Shown piece after piece: positions 7,630-15,491 of a stretch of 30,413 nt of DNA (the first letter of the stretch is position 1; the number at the start of each line of letters is the position of its first letter). Source of the DNA: an uncultured Gemmatimonadota bacterium (GTDB taxonomy: Bacteria > Gemmatimonadota > Gemmatimonadetes > Gemmatimonadales > Gemmatimonadaceae); assembly GCA_946478895.1 (NCBI GenBank), contig CAMLDY010000022.1, positions 1 to 30,413 of the forward strand, given 5' to 3'. The notes below the pieces were generated by a model. The model was not told where the DNA came from. It did not search any database and worked only from the letters and a program-made list of their open reading frames with translations. The position numbers and the translations under genes were made by a program.

Positions 7630-9281
7630 TACAAGGGCAGTCGAAACACGCAGACGCTCCGTGCGGCGATGGTGCTCACCATGTCGAACGAGCCATCGCT
7701 CATCATTACTATCCGGCCGCAAGCGCGCGGCGGATCCATGAATGTCTGCTCCGTTCGATCCGAGGGTGTCCGGACGATCCTGCGCAGGCTGGGAAGCCAA
7801 ACCTGAGTTTTCCGGTCGCCGAAATTCACCACGATCAGAAACGCTTCGCGCCCTGATTCTCGCAGCCACGCGGCGATCGTGCCCGTCGTATCTCCGGTCG
7901 CGAGCATCGTCAAACTGCCCGTCCGCAGGGCCTGGTGAGAATTGCGCAGGTGAATCAGTCGCCGGTAGTGATTCAGCAGGGAAGTCGAATCATCGTCCTG
8001 CACCGCGACATTCTTCGTTCTCCAATCGGGCTGGAGAGCTTCCCAGGGCGAGCCCGTCGTAAACCCGCCATTCGGCGCGGGGCTCCATTGCATCGGGTTC
8101 CGAATCGTTTCGTCGGGCTTGGTGCCGAGCATTCCGATCTCTTCGCCGTAGTAGACGAACGGCATTCCCGGCAGCATCAGCATCGCCCCCGCCGCGACTC
8201 GCTCCCGCGCGACGTCGCCGCCAAGCTGGCTCATCACCCGAACGTGATCGTGATTGGTGAGAAACGGTGACCACCGCCCGGCGGGCAACAGCCTGTTCGC
8301 GTCCGATACCGCCTCGATGAAACGCGTCGCCTTACCCGTGCGTGCCGCATCGACGGTCGCGAACGCGACCCCAAACGCAAAGTACGCGTCGAGCTGATCT
8401 GGATAGTACGTCGCCAGAATCCGCGGATCCTCGTCCGACATCTCGCCAACGGTGAACGAGCTCGGCGATGTCGCGCGAATCGTTTTGCCGAAGTTCCTCA
8501 ACACTTCGTGAGTTCCTTCGGTGTGCTGAATGCGATCGTGCTCTTCGACGAGATACGGAATTGCGTCGAACCGAAATCCGTCGGCGTGCATCTCGGTGAG
8601 CCAGTACCGGGTCACCTTCAGCATTTCCTGCATCAGCGCCGGCGTCTCGTAATTCAGATCCGGCATCCCGTGCCAGAACAACCCGTAGTAGAACTCGTCG
8701 CGCACCGGAGACTTGTGCCACACCTCCTGTCCCCACGGCCCCTTCTCGCTCGGTGCGGTGCTCGACCACCGGTACCAATCGCGATATGGACTGCCCGGCC
8801 CGCGCAGCGCAGACTGGAACCACGGGTTCTCGCTCGACGAATGATTGGGAACGAAGTCGACGATGACGTGAATTCCGCGTCGATGCGCCTCTGCCACCAG
8901 AGTCCGGAAATCTTCATCGCTGCCGTACATGGGATCGACGTGGTAGTAGTCGATCACGTCGTACCCGTGGTAGCTCGTCGCCTTGTCGATCGGCATCAGC
9001 CAGATGCAATTCGCGCCGAGGCTTTTCGTGCTCGCCGGGTTTCCATCGTTGATGTAGTCGAGCCGCGCGGTCAGTCCCTTGAGATCCCCGATCCCGTCGC
9101 CGTCGGAATCGTAGAAGGAGCGGACGAACACCTCGTAGCAAACGCCTTCCTGCCACCATGGCCCTGCGACAACCGGTGCCGGCGGTCTCGGCGTCTTCGG
9201 TGTTCCGGTGCAACTGGCGGAGAGTGCAAGCGTCACCGCAGCCGCGACGAGGGTCCGGTGATCGAATCTCGAAAAAAACAT
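7626..9281 (-). CDS. GH13 alpha-amylase-family lipoprotein
   Basis: From the ATG at 9279-9281 the product is 551 aa with a lipoprotein signal and lipobox SASC (Cys24). The longer open frame to 9350 lies mostly in the upstream gene and would spoil the signal. The GH13 barrel carries all the family regions: VDFVPNHSS near 141, nucleophile Asp239 in GFRFDAIPY, acid/base Glu280 in FTVGEMSD, and Asp345 in FLTNHDHVR. A small C-terminal beta domain follows. The closest recognised kinds are oligo-1,6-glucosidase, neopullulanase or trehalose-synthase-like enzymes acting on alpha-glucans in the periplasm or at the surface. It is the last gene of an operon with DUF5990 (7-bp gap) and GH130. An AGG element upstream of the ATG could serve as ribosome binding site. 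Confidence 0.92.
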   Translation of the reverse strand: MFFSRFDHRTLVAAAVTLALSASCTGTPKTPRPPAPVVAGPWWQEGVCYEVFVRSFYDSDGDGIGDLKGLTARLDYINDGNPASTKSLGANCIWLMPIDKATSYHGYDVIDYYHVDPMYGSDEDFRTLVAEAHRRGIHVIVDFVPNHSSSENPWFQSALRGPGSPYRDWYRWSSTAPSEKGPWGQEVWHKSPVRDEFYYGLFWHGMPDLNYETPALMQEMLKVTRYWLTEMHADGFRFDAIPYLVEEHDRIQHTEGTHEVLRNFGKTIRATSPSSFTVGEMSDEDPRILATYYPDQLDAYFAFGVAFATVDAARTGKATRFIEAVSDANRLLPAGRWSPFLTNHDHVRVMSQLGGDVARERVAAGAMLMLPGMPFVYYGEEIGMLGTKPDETIRNPMQWSPAPNGGFTTGSPWEALQPDWRTKNVAVQDDDSTSLLNHYRRLIHLRNSHQALRTGSLTMLATGDTTGTIAAWLRESGREAFLIVVNFGDRKTQVWLPSLRRIVRTPSDRTEQTFMDPPRACGRIVMMSDGSFDMVSTIAARSVCVFRLPLY

Positions 9282-9288
9282 CCTCAAC

Positions 9289-9765
9289 CTATTTCGAGAC
9301 GAGGCGCCACCCGCTGCTCTTCCTGACGCTAGCGCACACCGGGCCGCCATCGTCGCCCGTGCCCTCGATCTCGATTTCGAGAACCGTCCCGGCCGTCGTG
9401 CTCGCTGACCGGATCAGATCCACACCGATGTCGGTGAGCGAGATCTTTGCTCTCCTGTCCCACGCAGTTCCGGTTTGTCCCGCCCTTCTGCCCGAGTTCA
9501 CATACACGAACCGAGTCGAAGGCGGCCCCTGGGCGAACTCGCCGAGAAAACGCGGCGCGTCGCGCTTCGAGATGTCCACCCTCACCGCAAAATCGAACGC
9601 GATCGAATCTCCCGTCGCCCGGGTAGGGTCAACGAGCTCGGCGTCACCGGCTGCATTCGACTTCCCCTTCTGCAAGGCGAACCTTACGCCCGGCGGTGGT
9701 CGTCGCAGGACGATCCGCAGCGGGACCTCGATCTGCGGCGCGCTCAACGCTTTCCGGGATCCCAT
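9289..9765 (-). CDS. DUF5990 family protein
   Basis: This 158-aa protein of unknown function shows the DUF5990 pattern: PLRIVLRRPPPGVRFALQKG near residue 15, then DFAVRVDI, then FAQGPPSTRFVYVNSGRRAG near 78. It has no signal peptide or membrane segment, so it is probably cytoplasmic even though both neighbours look exported. With the ATG at 9763-9765 it overlaps the end of the GH130 gene by 22 bp. A TTG at 9745-9747, which overlaps the GH130 TGA and has GGAAAG upstream, is a good alternative start. Coupled translation with GH130 is likely either way. What it does in this operon is not known. Confidence 0.8.
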   Translation of the reverse strand: MGSRKALSAPQIEVPLRIVLRRPPPGVRFALQKGKSNAAGDAELVDPTRATGDSIAFDFAVRVDISKRDAPRFLGEFAQGPPSTRFVYVNSGRRAGQTGTAWDRRAKISLTDIGVDLIRSASTTAGTVLEIEIEGTGDDGGPVCASVRKSSGWRLVSK

Positions 9766-10856
9766 ACCGCGACGCCGACCCGCGAGTCCGCGGTGCCATA
9801 GTAAAGGAGCCAGCGCCCGTTGAACGGAATCAGCGCCTCGGTGAACGTTGTGCCTTCCTTGTATTGTCCCGTCTTCTCGTACGCTTCGGTCGGTTTGATG
9901 AACGGCTCCCCGGACCGCGCGATCAGCTTGATCGGGTTCCGCGCGTCGAACAGCGCCTGCCCGCCCGTATACACCCGTGCCGGCAATCCGGGCACGCCGA
10001 ACTCCCGGCTGTTGCCCGCGTTGTAGATGAGAAGGATTCCGTGGTCCGTCATGATTGCCGGCGGTCCAGCTTCCACCAGCCACGAATCGAAGTAGCCGGC
10101 GCGAGGTGAGAGTACCTTGAGCACCTTCCCGTCACTGTCGGCGAGCGGAGTCCAATCGATCAGATTGTCCGACGTGGCGATCAGGATGTCGGGCACATTG
10201 AAGTACATCCAGTACTTCCCGTTGACCTTCGTTGCGACGAGACGATTTCCGACCGCTCGCGTCAGAATCGCGCCCGACTTCGTCTCGCTCTTCAGATATT
10301 TGCCGTCTCCCGCCGCTGCGAATGCCGGACCGTGCTTGTCCCAGTGGATCAGGTCCTTTGATGTCGCGACCGCCAGGCGCGGGACGTCGCGATTCCACTG
10401 GGTGTACGTCATCACGTAGGTGCCGTCTTCGCTCTCGACGATGCGTGGATCTTCCACGCCGCCCGTCCATTCGTAGCGCGCCTGCGCGTCCTTGTCGGGA
10501 AAAAGCACCGGCGCCGTTCGGCGCGTGAAGCGAAGTCCGTCGCTGCTCTCCGCCAATCCAATCCGCGACGTGTGAAACCCGATGTCCTTTTTTCCGCTCG
10601 CGTCCTCCGCGCGGTACAGCACGTACACCTTGCCCTGCCTCACCACCGCCGCCGGATTGAAGGTCGCCAGCTCCTCCCACCTCACCGCGCTGTCGGTCAT
10701 CGGCGACAGAAAAGTCGTCGTCGGATCGGGCGTAATTATCGGATTGACCGAGGGCTTCTCGAACGGCCCAAACATCCAGTCCGTCGTTTGTCCTGTGGCC
10801 GCGCTTGGCAGCGCCGCGAAGAGGAATAACGCAGCGACGAGATACTGAAGACTCAT
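9744..10856 (-). CDS. GH130-family glycoside phosphorylase/hydrolase with signal peptide
   Basis: The roughly 370-aa product has an export signal (LQYLVAALFLFAALPSAATG, probably cut before QTTDW) followed by a five-bladed propeller of the GH130 type. The motif GVEDPRIV near residue 135 contains the conserved Asp of the family, and ATSKDLIHWDKHGPAF and FVYDA-like blade repeats follow. GH130 members phosphorolyse or hydrolyse beta-mannosides; most phosphorylases are cytoplasmic, while exported members tend to be hydrolases. The start is either ATG 10854-10856 or the in-frame GTG two codons earlier; the GTG has GGTGG 7 nt upstream. It is the first gene of the three-gene operon, and its leader contains a G-quadruplex motif. 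Confidence 0.85.
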   Translation of the reverse strand: MSLQYLVAALFLFAALPSAATGQTTDWMFGPFEKPSVNPIITPDPTTTFLSPMTDSAVRWEELATFNPAAVVRQGKVYVLYRAEDASGKKDIGFHTSRIGLAESSDGLRFTRRTAPVLFPDKDAQARYEWTGGVEDPRIVESEDGTYVMTYTQWNRDVPRLAVATSKDLIHWDKHGPAFAAAGDGKYLKSETKSGAILTRAVGNRLVATKVNGKYWMYFNVPDILIATSDNLIDWTPLADSDGKVLKVLSPRAGYFDSWLVEAGPPAIMTDHGILLIYNAGNSREFGVPGLPARVYTGGQALFDARNPIKLIARSGEPFIKPTEAYEKTGQYKEGTTFTEALIPFNGRWLLYYGTADSRVGVAVWDPGKR

Positions 10857-10907
10857 GCGCACAATCTGACCACCGCCCGCTTACTTCGTTAGCCGTTGGC
10901 CCCGCTT

Positions 10908-10934
10908 CCCCCCATCCCCCATCCCCCATCCCCC
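10908..10934 (-). promoter_or_regulatory. G-quadruplex motif in the leader of the GH130 operon
   Basis: On the minus strand four G-runs of five or six bases are separated by two-base AT spacers, from tandem CCCCCAT heptamers on the plus strand. This is an unusually strong quadruplex-forming pattern. It lies 50-80 bp upstream of the GH130 start, on the strand that would become mRNA if transcription starts further upstream. A TAGAAT -10-like hexamer (plus 10974-10979) lies further upstream, without a convincing -35. Confidence 0.5.
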
Positions 10935-10989
10935 TACATCGGCCCCCGTTGCCCTTCCCGCCCAGCACCCGTCATTCTATCAGCACCCC

Positions 10990-11015
10990 CGCTTCCGCTT
11001 CCCGCTTCCCGCTCC
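10990..11015. repeat. Heptanucleotide tract (GCTTCCC)3
   Basis: Three consecutive units of GCTTCC(C) followed by a partial GCTCC stand just before the ribosome binding site of the SH3 lipoprotein gene. The same heptamer recurs at 19146-19170 (opposite strand) and, degenerated, at 19286-19320. Confidence 0.6.
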
Positions 11016-11034
11016 ACCGACGAGGATTTCTTTC

Positions 11035-11739
11035 GTGCGCTCCTGGGTACTTTCTCTGACGGCAGTCGCCGTCGGCACCGCCTGCTCTCCGACCAAACCT
11101 GCACCGCCACCGACGCCCACCAAGGTCGTCCACGATACCGTCACCGTCCGCGACCCTGAACTCGACAAGCGCGCGACTCGGCTCGAGATCCAGCTCCTGG
11201 CGCGCGATGCCCAGATCGAGGATCTGCAAAGCCGGCTCGAGGACACCCGCGCTGAAGTCGTCCGCGCGATGGCAAAACTTCAGACGGTCGCGAGCCGGGC
11301 TCAGGCAGCATCGGCGATGGCTGAAGCGGAAGTCGCGCTCCAGACCATGAAGTCGTCGTCCTCCGGCGAGCCCGTCGAAGCGACCCAGGTCACCCGCCTC
11401 GTTCGCCAGAGCGCGACCGAGTTCGATAAGCAGAACTACGGTGGCGCACTCTACCTCGCCAACCAGGCCAAGACCGTCGCTTCCTCCTATCGCGGCAGAC
11501 TCGGCGTCAGCAGGGAAGGCACACGCCCGGGAGAGACTCTGTTCGCGGTGCCGATCCAGCTCAAGACCACCAGCCGCGGCAACGTTCGCGAAGGACCGGG
11601 CACCAACTTCGCCGTCACCTACACCGCGGATTCGGGCAGTACCATCACCGCGTATTCCTACACTGACGAGTGGATTCGGATTACCGACGACTCCGGGCAC
11701 AACGGCTGGATCCACCAGTCGCTGGTGTCGCGGCCGTAA
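11035..11739 (+). CDS. SH3b-domain lipoprotein with coiled coil
   Basis: The 234-aa protein starts at GTG 11035, with GAGG 9 nt upstream. A lipoprotein signal ends in the lipobox GTAC (Cys17), followed by a Pro-rich linker (KPAPPPTPTK). Residues 40-105 form a predicted coiled coil of heptads (LEIQLLARDAQIEDLQSRLE). Residues 175-234 form a bacterial SH3 domain (GNVREGPGTNFAVTYTADSG ... GWIHQSLVSR), as in cell-wall-binding envelope proteins. It probably sits on the inner face of an envelope membrane and touches peptidoglycan. It diverges from the GH130 operon and converges with the downstream diguanylate cyclase, 3 bp away. No exact function is known. Confidence 0.85.
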   Translation: MRSWVLSLTAVAVGTACSPTKPAPPPTPTKVVHDTVTVRDPELDKRATRLEIQLLARDAQIEDLQSRLEDTRAEVVRAMAKLQTVASRAQAASAMAEAEVALQTMKSSSSGEPVEATQVTRLVRQSATEFDKQNYGGALYLANQAKTVASSYRGRLGVSREGTRPGETLFAVPIQLKTTSRGNVREGPGTNFAVTYTADSGSTITAYSYTDEWIRITDDSGHNGWIHQSLVSRP

Positions 11740-11742
11740 TAC

Positions 11743-13482
11743 TCAGCCGGTTTTCTTGAGTCTCCGGGCGCGCACCGTACGGTCGCGCCCTTCTCTTTTC
11801 GCCTGGTAGAGGGCTTCGTCGGCGACGGCGATGATCGCCTCGGCATCGTCCGCATCCTCCGGATAGCTGGCGACTCCGATGCTCAAGGTCATCTTGCGAC
11901 CGTTGAATTTCTTCGCTGCCACCCGCGCGCGAATGTGCTCGGCGGTATCGAGCGCGTCGGCGATCGCGGTGTCGGGCAGTACGATCACGAACTCTTCACC
12001 GCCATAGCGCGCGCAGCAGTCGTTCTTGCGCGTCGAGTCGCGCATGATCTCGGCGATGGTCTGCAGAACTTCGTCGCCGGCGGGGTGGCCGAACGCGTCG
12101 TTGTATTGCTTGAAGTGATCGACGTCGCCGACGAGCACCGAGAAGCCGCGCTTGTCCTTCTTGAACCGCGCCACCTCGAAGTCGAGGCGGTTCATGAGAG
12201 AGCGATGGTTGGAGAGTCCCGTGAGACTGTCCGTCGTGGACAGCAGCTCGAGCTCCTCATTTTTCTTCCGCAGCGTCTCGTTGATGCGATCGAGCTCGGC
12301 GCGTCCGTCGCGCAGGCGGTACACCATGTGATTGAAGACGTCGGTGAGATAGCCGACTTCGCCACCGCCCGGGGCCGCCGGAAGATCGACCGTTAGATCA
12401 CCGGCCGCGACTTCGCTCGCCGCCTTGGTCAAACGATCGAGTGGCCGGGCTATCAGGCGCCCCAGCCTGTACGCCGAAAGCGTCACCGCGACCAGCAGGA
12501 AAGCAATCACCGCCAGCGCCACGTCGCGGAATCTCCGGACCTGGAGGTACGCCGCCTCCGACGAGATCTCGGCGATCACCGCCCAGTTCACCTGCGGTAC
12601 GTACTCGAGGGTGCCGATGACATCGCGGCCGCCGAAGCTCGTATACGAGAACGGCGCCCGCGCACGCTCGCGCAGCTTCTTCATGGTGGCGGGCGGCATC
12701 GGATTCTTGACCAGATTTTCTGTCACTCCATCAGAGCTGGCGATCGCCGCGCCCTTGATGTTGACGAGATGGATGCGACCAGTGCTGTCGGCGGCAAACG
12801 ACCTTAGTAGCAACTGCACCGGTGCGAGGTTGAGCTCCGCGGCGAATGCGCCGAGCAGGCGCCCGTCAGCGCGCTGCGCGGGAACCGCCACGATCAGCTT
12901 CGCTCGCTTTGCTTTCGGATCCCAGTACGCATCGCCCACGATCTGGTTGTCTGACCGCAGCGCCGCCTGCCAGTCGGGGGGGAGAGAAACCTTCGAGACT
13001 TCGCTGGCGCTGGTGGCGACGACGTTGCCATCCAGATCGAGAACCATCAGTCGCTCGAAGTCGCTGAATCTTTCGTGGAGGGAAACGAGATAGTCGCGCA
13101 GTCTACCTTCGGTTGGTGTGACCGGAGCGGCACGCCCGCCGTGCTCCAGTGTCACCACCACTTCGTCCGATCCGGCGAAGACGCGCAGATCATAGAGCCG
13201 CTCTCTCAGCCACACGCCCGATGCGCGCGCGCTCTGCGCGCTGCCGGAGAGCAGATCTTCATTGATTTTCTTTTCGAGGGCGCGGCGATTCTGAGTGTAA
13301 AAAACGCCGAGCATGGTGCCCGCGGGAAGGAGCGCAGCTGCGACCGCGAAGGCGAGAATTCTGCTGCGCAGACTCTCGAGCCGGGGGAAGGGCAGCGGAA
13401 ATTTCGCCCTCGCGCGCGGAGTGGTCTGCGTCGCGGGGGCGGCAGCGTTGATAGTTCCGGGTTCAGCTGTCGAGACGGGCAT
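11743..13482 (-). CDS. Membrane diguanylate cyclase: Cache-HAMP-GGDEF
   Basis: The 579-aa sensor synthesises cyclic-di-GMP. A membrane helix at about 43-62 is followed by a periplasmic double-Cache-like domain (about 65-315), a second helix (320-340), HAMP (about 343-395) with a short coiled coil, and a GGDEF domain (415-575). The active loop is GGEEF at 494-498. The inhibitory site RKND (485-488) stands exactly five residues before it, so product feedback is expected. The substrate helix contains DSLTGLSNHR and the metal site is GDVDHFK. A long Pro/Ala-rich N-terminal tail precedes helix 1. The external signal is unknown. The upstream region on this strand holds several inverted repeats. Confidence 0.95.
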   Translation of the reverse strand: MPVSTAEPGTINAAAPATQTTPRARAKFPLPFPRLESLRSRILAFAVAAALLPAGTMLGVFYTQNRRALEKKINEDLLSGSAQSARASGVWLRERLYDLRVFAGSDEVVVTLEHGGRAAPVTPTEGRLRDYLVSLHERFSDFERLMVLDLDGNVVATSASEVSKVSLPPDWQAALRSDNQIVGDAYWDPKAKRAKLIVAVPAQRADGRLLGAFAAELNLAPVQLLLRSFAADSTGRIHLVNIKGAAIASSDGVTENLVKNPMPPATMKKLRERARAPFSYTSFGGRDVIGTLEYVPQVNWAVIAEISSEAAYLQVRRFRDVALAVIAFLLVAVTLSAYRLGRLIARPLDRLTKAASEVAAGDLTVDLPAAPGGGEVGYLTDVFNHMVYRLRDGRAELDRINETLRKKNEELELLSTTDSLTGLSNHRSLMNRLDFEVARFKKDKRGFSVLVGDVDHFKQYNDAFGHPAGDEVLQTIAEIMRDSTRKNDCCARYGGEEFVIVLPDTAIADALDTAEHIRARVAAKKFNGRKMTLSIGVASYPEDADDAEAIIAVADEALYQAKREGRDRTVRARRLKKTG

Positions 13483-13506
13483 CGTTTATAGACGATTCAC
13501 GTCACG

Positions 13507-13604
13507 CTGAGCTACCACGTCCGATCGAAAAAAAGGAGTTACCTTCCGAGCTCAGCCGTAGAAACGTTTGACGTTCCGGCTGTCACAAATCTAACGTAGC
13601 TCAG
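13507..13604 (-). terminator. Structured intergenic region with hairpin and T-run, possible terminator of the YCII-DUF763 unit
   Basis: The minus strand downstream of DUF763 contains a hairpin with CAGCCG/CGGCTG (13553-13558 with 13577-13582) and an inner AACGT-TTG-ACGTT stem. A weak AAGG/CCTT hairpin and seven T residues (13528-13534) follow. A perfect 9-bp inverted repeat CTGAGCTAC (13507-13515 with 13596-13604) encloses these. The T-run is 18 nt from the main hairpin, so a standard terminator is only possible, not clear. The same RNA would also be the leader of the diguanylate cyclase gene. Confidence 0.35.
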
Positions 13605-13674
13605 GCCACCCCTCGGCTCGTCGTAAACGATGTAGTACCATCAGTTTAGCGGCACCCACCCGGTTCCGTCGGAA

Positions 13675-14772
13675 TCAACACGATTGCTGCCACTCGGCGA
13701 GGCTTCTCAGAGCCTTGACCCGGTCACTGTGCCCGATCCGCGCCTTGTTGACTGCTTCCCGCAACCAGTCCACCGACTGATCGTAGACGACCCGATTAAC
13801 CGGATACGGATGGCCGTCCTTTCCACCGTGCGCAAAACTGAATCGAGCGGGGTCGCGCATGCTCGCCGGCGATCCGTATACGACATCTGCAACGAGCGCC
13901 AGCGCGCGCACTGATTTTGGGCCGACCCCGGGGATCGCCAGCAGCTGCTCGAAATTCTGAGGGCTCGCCTCATACGTCGAGAGCAGCACCTTGCGCAGGT
14001 GCGCGGGATTTATGTCCTGCTTGATGTCCACCCAGTGTCGCGTCGGGAGCGCCATAGTGATCACCTTTGCGATCTCGCGATCGATCACTCTTGGTTCCTG
14101 ACGGGCGAACTCCGTCGACACGCTCCGCGCATGCGACGATTCAGTCGCCACCATGTTCAGCACCGTCTGTTCGGTAGTCTCACTGGCGATCGCCGCATGC
14201 GGCTCGTTGACGAAATCGCGCACCTGTGAGCCGAGCCAGTGGTAGCGACGCGCCGTGCCCTCGTTGCCGCGCATTCCCTGCTGCACAACCGCCCATTCAC
14301 CTTCGCTGCTGACGAAGAAGCTGTGATGGTAGATCCCGAATCCGTCCTGGATCGCCGCGGAATCGACCTTGGCCGCCATGCGGCTGTTGTAGGCGAGCCG
14401 CGCTCCGTCGATGCCCGCGCGCGCGCCGTACTCGATCAGCTCACTCGGAGTGCGGCGCGAGACTTTCCCCTTTCCGCCAGCGACGAAAATTCCCAGCTCC
14501 CCGCCGCGACGCGCGAGGCCCTCCTTCAGCGCGCCGCACACGGTGGTGGTGACGCCGCTCGAGTGCCAATCGAATCCGAGCACGCAACCGAAAGCCTGGA
14601 ACCAGTACGGATCGCAAAGGCGTTTGAGGAATTCGGAGCGGCCGTGCTCCAGCACAATGACTTCAGCGATCGCCGGCGCCAGCTGCGCCATTCGATCGAA
14701 CAGCCAGCGCGGTGCTTTGCCGCCGTGGAGGGGAAGAGTCGCGCTACCGGTGCGCTGCGGCATCAACGGCAC
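13675..14772 (-). CDS. DUF763 domain-containing protein
   Basis: This is a 365-aa member of the DUF763 family (PF05559), whose biochemical role is unknown. The N-terminus RTGSATLPLHGGKAPRWLF is the family hallmark, and the stretch near 160-195 (GIYHHSFFVSSEGEWAVVQQ) is strongly conserved in kind. Near 275-290 the helix-hairpin-helix-like LLAIPGVGPKSVRALAL suggests DNA contact; that is inference from the motif. The GTG at 14770-14772 has GGAAG 7 nt upstream and is preferred over the ATG three codons later, which has no such site. The gene overlaps the end of the YCII gene by 29 bp, which indicates translational coupling. Confidence 0.9.
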   Translation of the reverse strand: MPLMPQRTGSATLPLHGGKAPRWLFDRMAQLAPAIAEVIVLEHGRSEFLKRLCDPYWFQAFGCVLGFDWHSSGVTTTVCGALKEGLARRGGELGIFVAGGKGKVSRRTPSELIEYGARAGIDGARLAYNSRMAAKVDSAAIQDGFGIYHHSFFVSSEGEWAVVQQGMRGNEGTARRYHWLGSQVRDFVNEPHAAIASETTEQTVLNMVATESSHARSVSTEFARQEPRVIDREIAKVITMALPTRHWVDIKQDINPAHLRKVLLSTYEASPQNFEQLLAIPGVGPKSVRALALVADVVYGSPASMRDPARFSFAHGGKDGHPYPVNRVVYDQSVDWLREAVNKARIGHSDRVKALRSLAEWQQSC

Positions 14773-15139
14773 CCACGCGCTTCCGGACGCCGGCGATGTC
14801 GCGGACCGGCCGCACCTCGATTGAGCCGACCTTGGCCCAGGGAAATTGGGCCGCGATGCGCACCGCGTCGTCGATGTTGTCGGCCTCGATGAGATTGAAC
14901 CCGGCGAGAAACTCCTTGGTCTCGGTGAAGGGGCCGTCAGTGACGGTCATTTTGTTCTTCCGAGTGCGCAGGGTCCGTGCGGTCTGCGGACCCTCGAGCA
15001 TCTGCGAATCGAAGAGCCGGCCTTCGCTGCGGAGCGCGTCGGCCTTCGCGAGACACCCGCGCATCTCCTCGTTGAAGGTCTCCTTCGGCATCGCGTCGAG
15101 CAGCTCGCCGTCGTTGTAGATCAGCACCATGTACTTCAT
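14744..15139 (-). CDS. YCII-related protein with DGPF motif
   Basis: This 131-aa protein has the MKYMVLIYNDG start and the DGPFTETKEFLAGF motif (near 68) of the YCII/DGPF family, small dimeric ferredoxin-like-fold proteins. In many soil bacteria such genes are paired with ECF sigma factors of the ECF41/SigJ kind, but no such sigma factor is adjacent here. ATG 15137-15139 has a GAGG ribosome binding site 8 nt upstream. The stop lies inside the DUF763 gene. The function is unknown. Confidence 0.9.
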   Translation of the reverse strand: MKYMVLIYNDGELLDAMPKETFNEEMRGCLAKADALRSEGRLFDSQMLEGPQTARTLRTRKNKMTVTDGPFTETKEFLAGFNLIEADNIDDAVRIAAQFPWAKVGSIEVRPVRDIAGVRKRVGAVDAAAHR

Positions 15140-15491
15140 TCATTAAGCCTCGTAGGTGAGCAGCGCCTTCCAGTTGTTGAGTCAAATGCCATCAATATCT
15201 GCGTCGGATTGGGTCCATTCAAAAATACCACTGAAGGCTACCAGCTAATGGCGGCGAGCGACCCAGCCCAACAATTCCGGACCCCACCCAAATCCATACT
15301 ACTGCTGAGCTTACGATATGCTAACCGTACGGATAGCCTTCCGTTTACCTAACTGCTTACCTCATAGCCACTTAGCCACCTAGTCCAGCGTTGCCTTATA
15401 GCCCTCCAAACGCTAGATTACCAACAACCTTATGGAGGCACAAAACGACCTCCCTCCCCGCCTCCGAACCCCGTAGCAAAACGACGAGTTA
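15140..15491. other. 352-bp non-coding gap between YCII and gyrA
   Basis: This stretch is visibly richer in A and T than its surroundings. I see no gene, tRNA or strong hairpin terminator. A 12-codon minus-strand tail (LNNWKALLTYEA then TAA, 15143-15181) looks like the end of a protein, but an in-frame stop precedes it; at most it is a decayed remnant. The gyrA promoter is likely in the right half. Confidence 0.5.
15391..15419 (+). promoter_or_regulatory. Candidate gyrA promoter
   Basis: TTGCCT and TAGATT are separated by 17 bp, about 75 bp before the gyrA ATG. Each hexamer matches the sigma-70 consensus at four of six positions, so this is only a candidate. Confidence 0.3.

Noticed and set aside
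9282..9350. 23-codon N-terminal extension of the GH13 gene
   Set aside because: It overlaps the DUF5990 gene and would place Arg-rich residues before an otherwise normal lipoprotein signal.
13507..13604. TAGCTCAG boxes on both strands, reminiscent of a tRNA D-arm
   Set aside because: No anticodon arm, T-arm or acceptor stem can be built around either box; they are the two halves of an inverted repeat.
15143..15181. 12-codon protein-like tail upstream of the YCII gene
   Set aside because: It is closed by an in-frame stop and too short to assign; noted only within the gap description.
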